NCBI RefSeq assembly: GCF_000372725.1
Contig: NW_005200844.1
Location: 120,019 to 168,145 of the forward strand
Direction of reading: 5' to 3'
Length of the DNA: 48,127 nt
Source of the DNA: Emiliania huxleyi CCMP1516
Lineage: Eukaryota; Haptophyta; Isochrysidales; Noelaerhabdaceae
The first letter of the stretch is position 1. Each line of letters opens with the position of its first letter. The position numbers were made by a program, and so were the translations under genes. A model generated the notes under the pieces. That model saw only the letters and a list, made by a program, of their open reading frames with translations, was not told the origin of the DNA and made no database searches. Positions 46,293 through 48,127 of this stretch are shown in pieces.

Positions 46293-47921
46293 CTAGCCGC
46301 CACCGCACCGTGGCACCGCCCTCTCCACGCTCACCGCCACCTTTGGGCTCGCATTGGACAGGTAGCCGCGCAGGTTGTAGTCCGCGCGCTCCGGCTGCGT
46401 GTTGTACGCCGAGTCGATCGCCTTGCAGCAGAGCGTGACCTCCCGGGCGCCCGGTGGCACCGGCACGCGCGCCCGCCACAGCACCCAGCTCCAGTTGCGG
46501 CCGTGCTCCGGCGGCGCCGGCGGCGGCAGCTTGCCGCGCGCGCCCTCACCGCCGCCGGCCTCCGCGACGGCCGACGCCACTCCCAGCAGCGTCGCGTTCC
46601 GCCAGCTCTCGCCACCGTCGGTCGAAAGCCGCACCGACACGATGCGCTGCCCCGCGCCCGAGACCGCGTAGCCGCGCGCCTCGAGCGCCCCGTCGTCGCC
46701 GAGCGTCACGACGTCGCCGGCCGCCGGGCTCACGATAGCGCTCTGCACGGGGAACTCGTAGACGGGCGGCACGTCGCCGTCGTCATAGTCGATGTCGCAG
46801 AGGTCGCGCACCCACGGCGGGAACATCCGGTAGTACCTCTTCTGCCAGACGGAGCCACTCTCCTCTGGCCGCACGGCGAGGTGCTGCAGCCACTTGACGC
46901 TGCGCGCGCCCACAAAGCCGGGCGCGAGGAGCCGCAACGGCGCGCCGTGGTCGCGCGAGAGCGGCTCGCCATTCATCGAGTGCGCGAGCAGCACGTCGCC
47001 GCGCGCGTCGAGCACCTTCTCGAGCGGGATCGACACCTCGTACCCGTCGCACCCCGTCGCGTGCAGGTGCAGCGTCCCAGCCGCGTCGCCGCCGGGCTTG
47101 CCGTCGCGAGCCTCGCCGTCGCCGCCCTCGCCCGGCGGTCGCAGCGCGAGCAGGTCGCGCACGCGCACGCCCTCCCACCAGGCGTTGCCAATCTGGCCGA
47201 TGCCGCCCGCCGCGCTCGGCTCGACCTCGTCGCACCGGTTGCCCGTGCACTGCAGCGTCGCGTGCAGCGTCGCCTGCGGCAGCTCCTCCCGCAGCTCGCG
47301 CACGCTGAACGACCGACGGCGGCCGCCCCCCCAGTCGAGCGTGAGCCGATGCTCGTCCTCGTCGATGCGCGGCGCCGGCAGGTGGTTGCGCACGTAGAAG
47401 AGGTGCTGTGGCGTCCAGAAGGCCGTGGCGAGCACCTCGCGCGCCGTCTCGCTGTCAAAGGGCCGCGCGCCGAGCACGCCGAGGCGGCCGTCGCGCTCCG
47501 GCTCGTCGTCGTACGGGTCGGCGATGTTGTAGAGGCCGCTCAACCGGTCGGCGGGCGCGAGCCGGCCGATGCGCAGCGGCTGCAGGTGGCCCATGACCCG
47601 GCTCGTCAGGTGGACCTGCCACTGCGCCCACAGCGGCTCGAGCGGCCCGCCGCCCGCCGCGAGGATGTGGTCGCCGCCGGGATGGTGCCGGACAAACTCG
47701 GTGACGTCGTACACGCCGTCGCCGAGCGTGACCCACACGCCGTCCGCCATCGAAGCGTGGGCGGCCACCTCGGCGGCGGTGAACGTCGGCTCCGGCTCGC
47801 AGCACGCTGCGCTCTGCGACCAGATGCAGACGGCGCTGCCTGCCGCCGCCGCGAGCGCGGCGGGGTGGCGCGGCCCGCGCAGGCCGCGAAGCAGCAGCCG
47901 TCGCGTCGCGCCGCGCAGCAT
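46293..47921 (-). CDS. SUOX: Sulfite oxidase (cytochrome b5 - molybdenum cofactor)
   Basis: A single exon of 542 residues from the ATG at 47921. The N-terminus MLRGATRRLLLRGLRG plus an Ala-rich hydrophobic stretch looks like a mitochondrial intermembrane-space leader. Residues 45-120 form a cytochrome b5 domain with haem ligands His 80 (RHHPGGD) and probably His 104 (WQVH). The molybdenum domain follows: FYVRNHLPAP, the cofactor-binding Cys 225 in LQCTGNR, HSMNGEPLSRDHGAPLRLLA and GARSVKWLQHL. The C-terminal dimerisation domain ends with CCKAIDSAYNTQPE. This domain order is the animal and algal mitochondrial form (plants lack the haem domain), which oxidises sulfite to sulfate and passes electrons to cytochrome c. 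No intron is needed. Arg-to-Cys at the residue after GNR (family GNRR, here GNRC) is a small oddity. Confidence 0.95.
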   Translation of the reverse strand: MLRGATRRLLLRGLRGPRHPAALAAAAGSAVCIWSQSAACCEPEPTFTAAEVAAHASMADGVWVTLGDGVYDVTEFVRHHPGGDHILAAGGGPLEPLWAQWQVHLTSRVMGHLQPLRIGRLAPADRLSGLYNIADPYDDEPERDGRLGVLGARPFDSETAREVLATAFWTPQHLFYVRNHLPAPRIDEDEHRLTLDWGGGRRRSFSVRELREELPQATLHATLQCTGNRCDEVEPSAAGGIGQIGNAWWEGVRVRDLLALRPPGEGGDGEARDGKPGGDAAGTLHLHATGCDGYEVSIPLEKVLDARGDVLLAHSMNGEPLSRDHGAPLRLLAPGFVGARSVKWLQHLAVRPEESGSVWQKRYYRMFPPWVRDLCDIDYDDGDVPPVYEFPVQSAIVSPAAGDVVTLGDDGALEARGYAVSGAGQRIVSVRLSTDGGESWRNATLLGVASAVAEAGGGEGARGKLPPPAPPEHGRNWSWVLWRARVPVPPGAREVTLCCKAIDSAYNTQPERADYNLRGYLSNASPKVAVSVERAVPRCGGG

Positions 47922-48127
47922 TTGGTGCAGCGCAAGGGATCACCTCGAACCCGCCGCGCTGGGCCGCCAAAAAAAACATTGTCCAGGGGCGGGGCTTGCT
48001 TTTTGCCTCCCAAACGCTATGGCGGGGGCGGCGGCGGCGGCGCGACGGGGTTGGTAGGGGGGTGGGGAGGCTGCCGTGCTGTGAGAGCACTCGAGCTGCC
48101 GTGTGCGCTGCGCGTGCCCGGTGCGCG
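47922..48127. promoter_or_regulatory. Upstream region of sulfite oxidase
   Basis: Two hundred bases of GC-rich sequence with an aaaaaaa tract at about 47970 and a GGCGGGGGCGGCGGC run. No core promoter motif can be assigned with confidence. Confidence 0.3.

Noticed and set aside
44500..48127. Bacterial origin of the sulfite oxidase and methyltransferase region
   Set aside because: Domain order of the oxidase (b5 then Mo) is eukaryotic mitochondrial, and base composition does not differ from the neighbours.

Overview
The window is nuclear DNA of a GC-rich unicellular alga, most likely a haptophyte (prymnesiophyte). Supporting evidence: spliced genes with short introns, many with GC-AG borders; secreted or membrane proteins with long proline-rich linkers; a Mn-superoxide dismutase with a bipartite leader ending in a twin-arginine signal; a plant-type 3-ketoacyl-CoA synthase; an ankyrin-HECT ligase; a mitochondrial-type sulfite oxidase; and intergenic spaces full of minisatellites. 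The taxonomic call is inference. Nothing bacterial or viral is needed to explain the genes.

Layout. 0.2-1.2 kb (-): spliced, probably mitochondrial protein of unknown family. 1.2-5.5 kb: mostly unexplained, with a diverged repeat pair, a long inverted repeat and one charged hypothetical ORF. 5.7-8.8 kb (+): GH2 endo-beta-mannosidase-like enzyme. 9.3-12.2 kb (-): citramalate synthase in ten recognisable exons, with the middle of the catalytic barrel missing where a 10-bp minisatellite sits. 12.2-12.6 kb (+): orphan acyl-carrier-like domain. 12.8-15.5 kb (-): membrane protein with a partial GT8-like head and duplicated Cys-rich modules. 16.7-21.9 kb (-): one long gene with two S1 proteases, two CUB domains and a membrane anchor. 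22.9-24.3 kb (+): F-box/RCC1 protein. 24.3-28.7 kb: repeats. 28.8-29.9 kb (-): F-box-like protein with 22-23-residue repeats and a late frameshift. 31.0-31.8 kb (+): secreted Cys-rich protein. 32.4-34.0 kb (+): Mn-SOD. 34.9-36.0 kb: two fold-back elements and a retroelement-like relic. 37.0-40.3 kb (+): ankyrin-HECT ligase. 40.9-43.4 kb (-): 3-ketoacyl-CoA synthase. 44.6-45.7 kb (-): FkbM-type methyltransferase. 46.3-47.9 kb (-): sulfite oxidase.

The genes do not form one pathway. They are ordinary single-copy eukaryotic genes in mixed orientation, including convergent pairs (mannosidase/citramalate synthase; HECT ligase/ketoacyl-CoA synthase). The most unusual signal lies in the introns. In several genes the first 9-20 bases of an intron repeat the first bases of the next exon, and the donor is often GC. 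The remainder of the intron is often a 10-11-bp minisatellite. This is what is expected if introns arose by insertion of a repeat-bearing element that duplicated its target, the duplicated target then supplying the donor site (introner-like gain). The citramalate synthase, ketoacyl-CoA synthase, Mn-SOD and HECT genes all show it.

Coordinates of spliced genes run from first to last coding base. Exons were placed by hand from reading frame, splice sites and family similarity; no search or RNA evidence was available.
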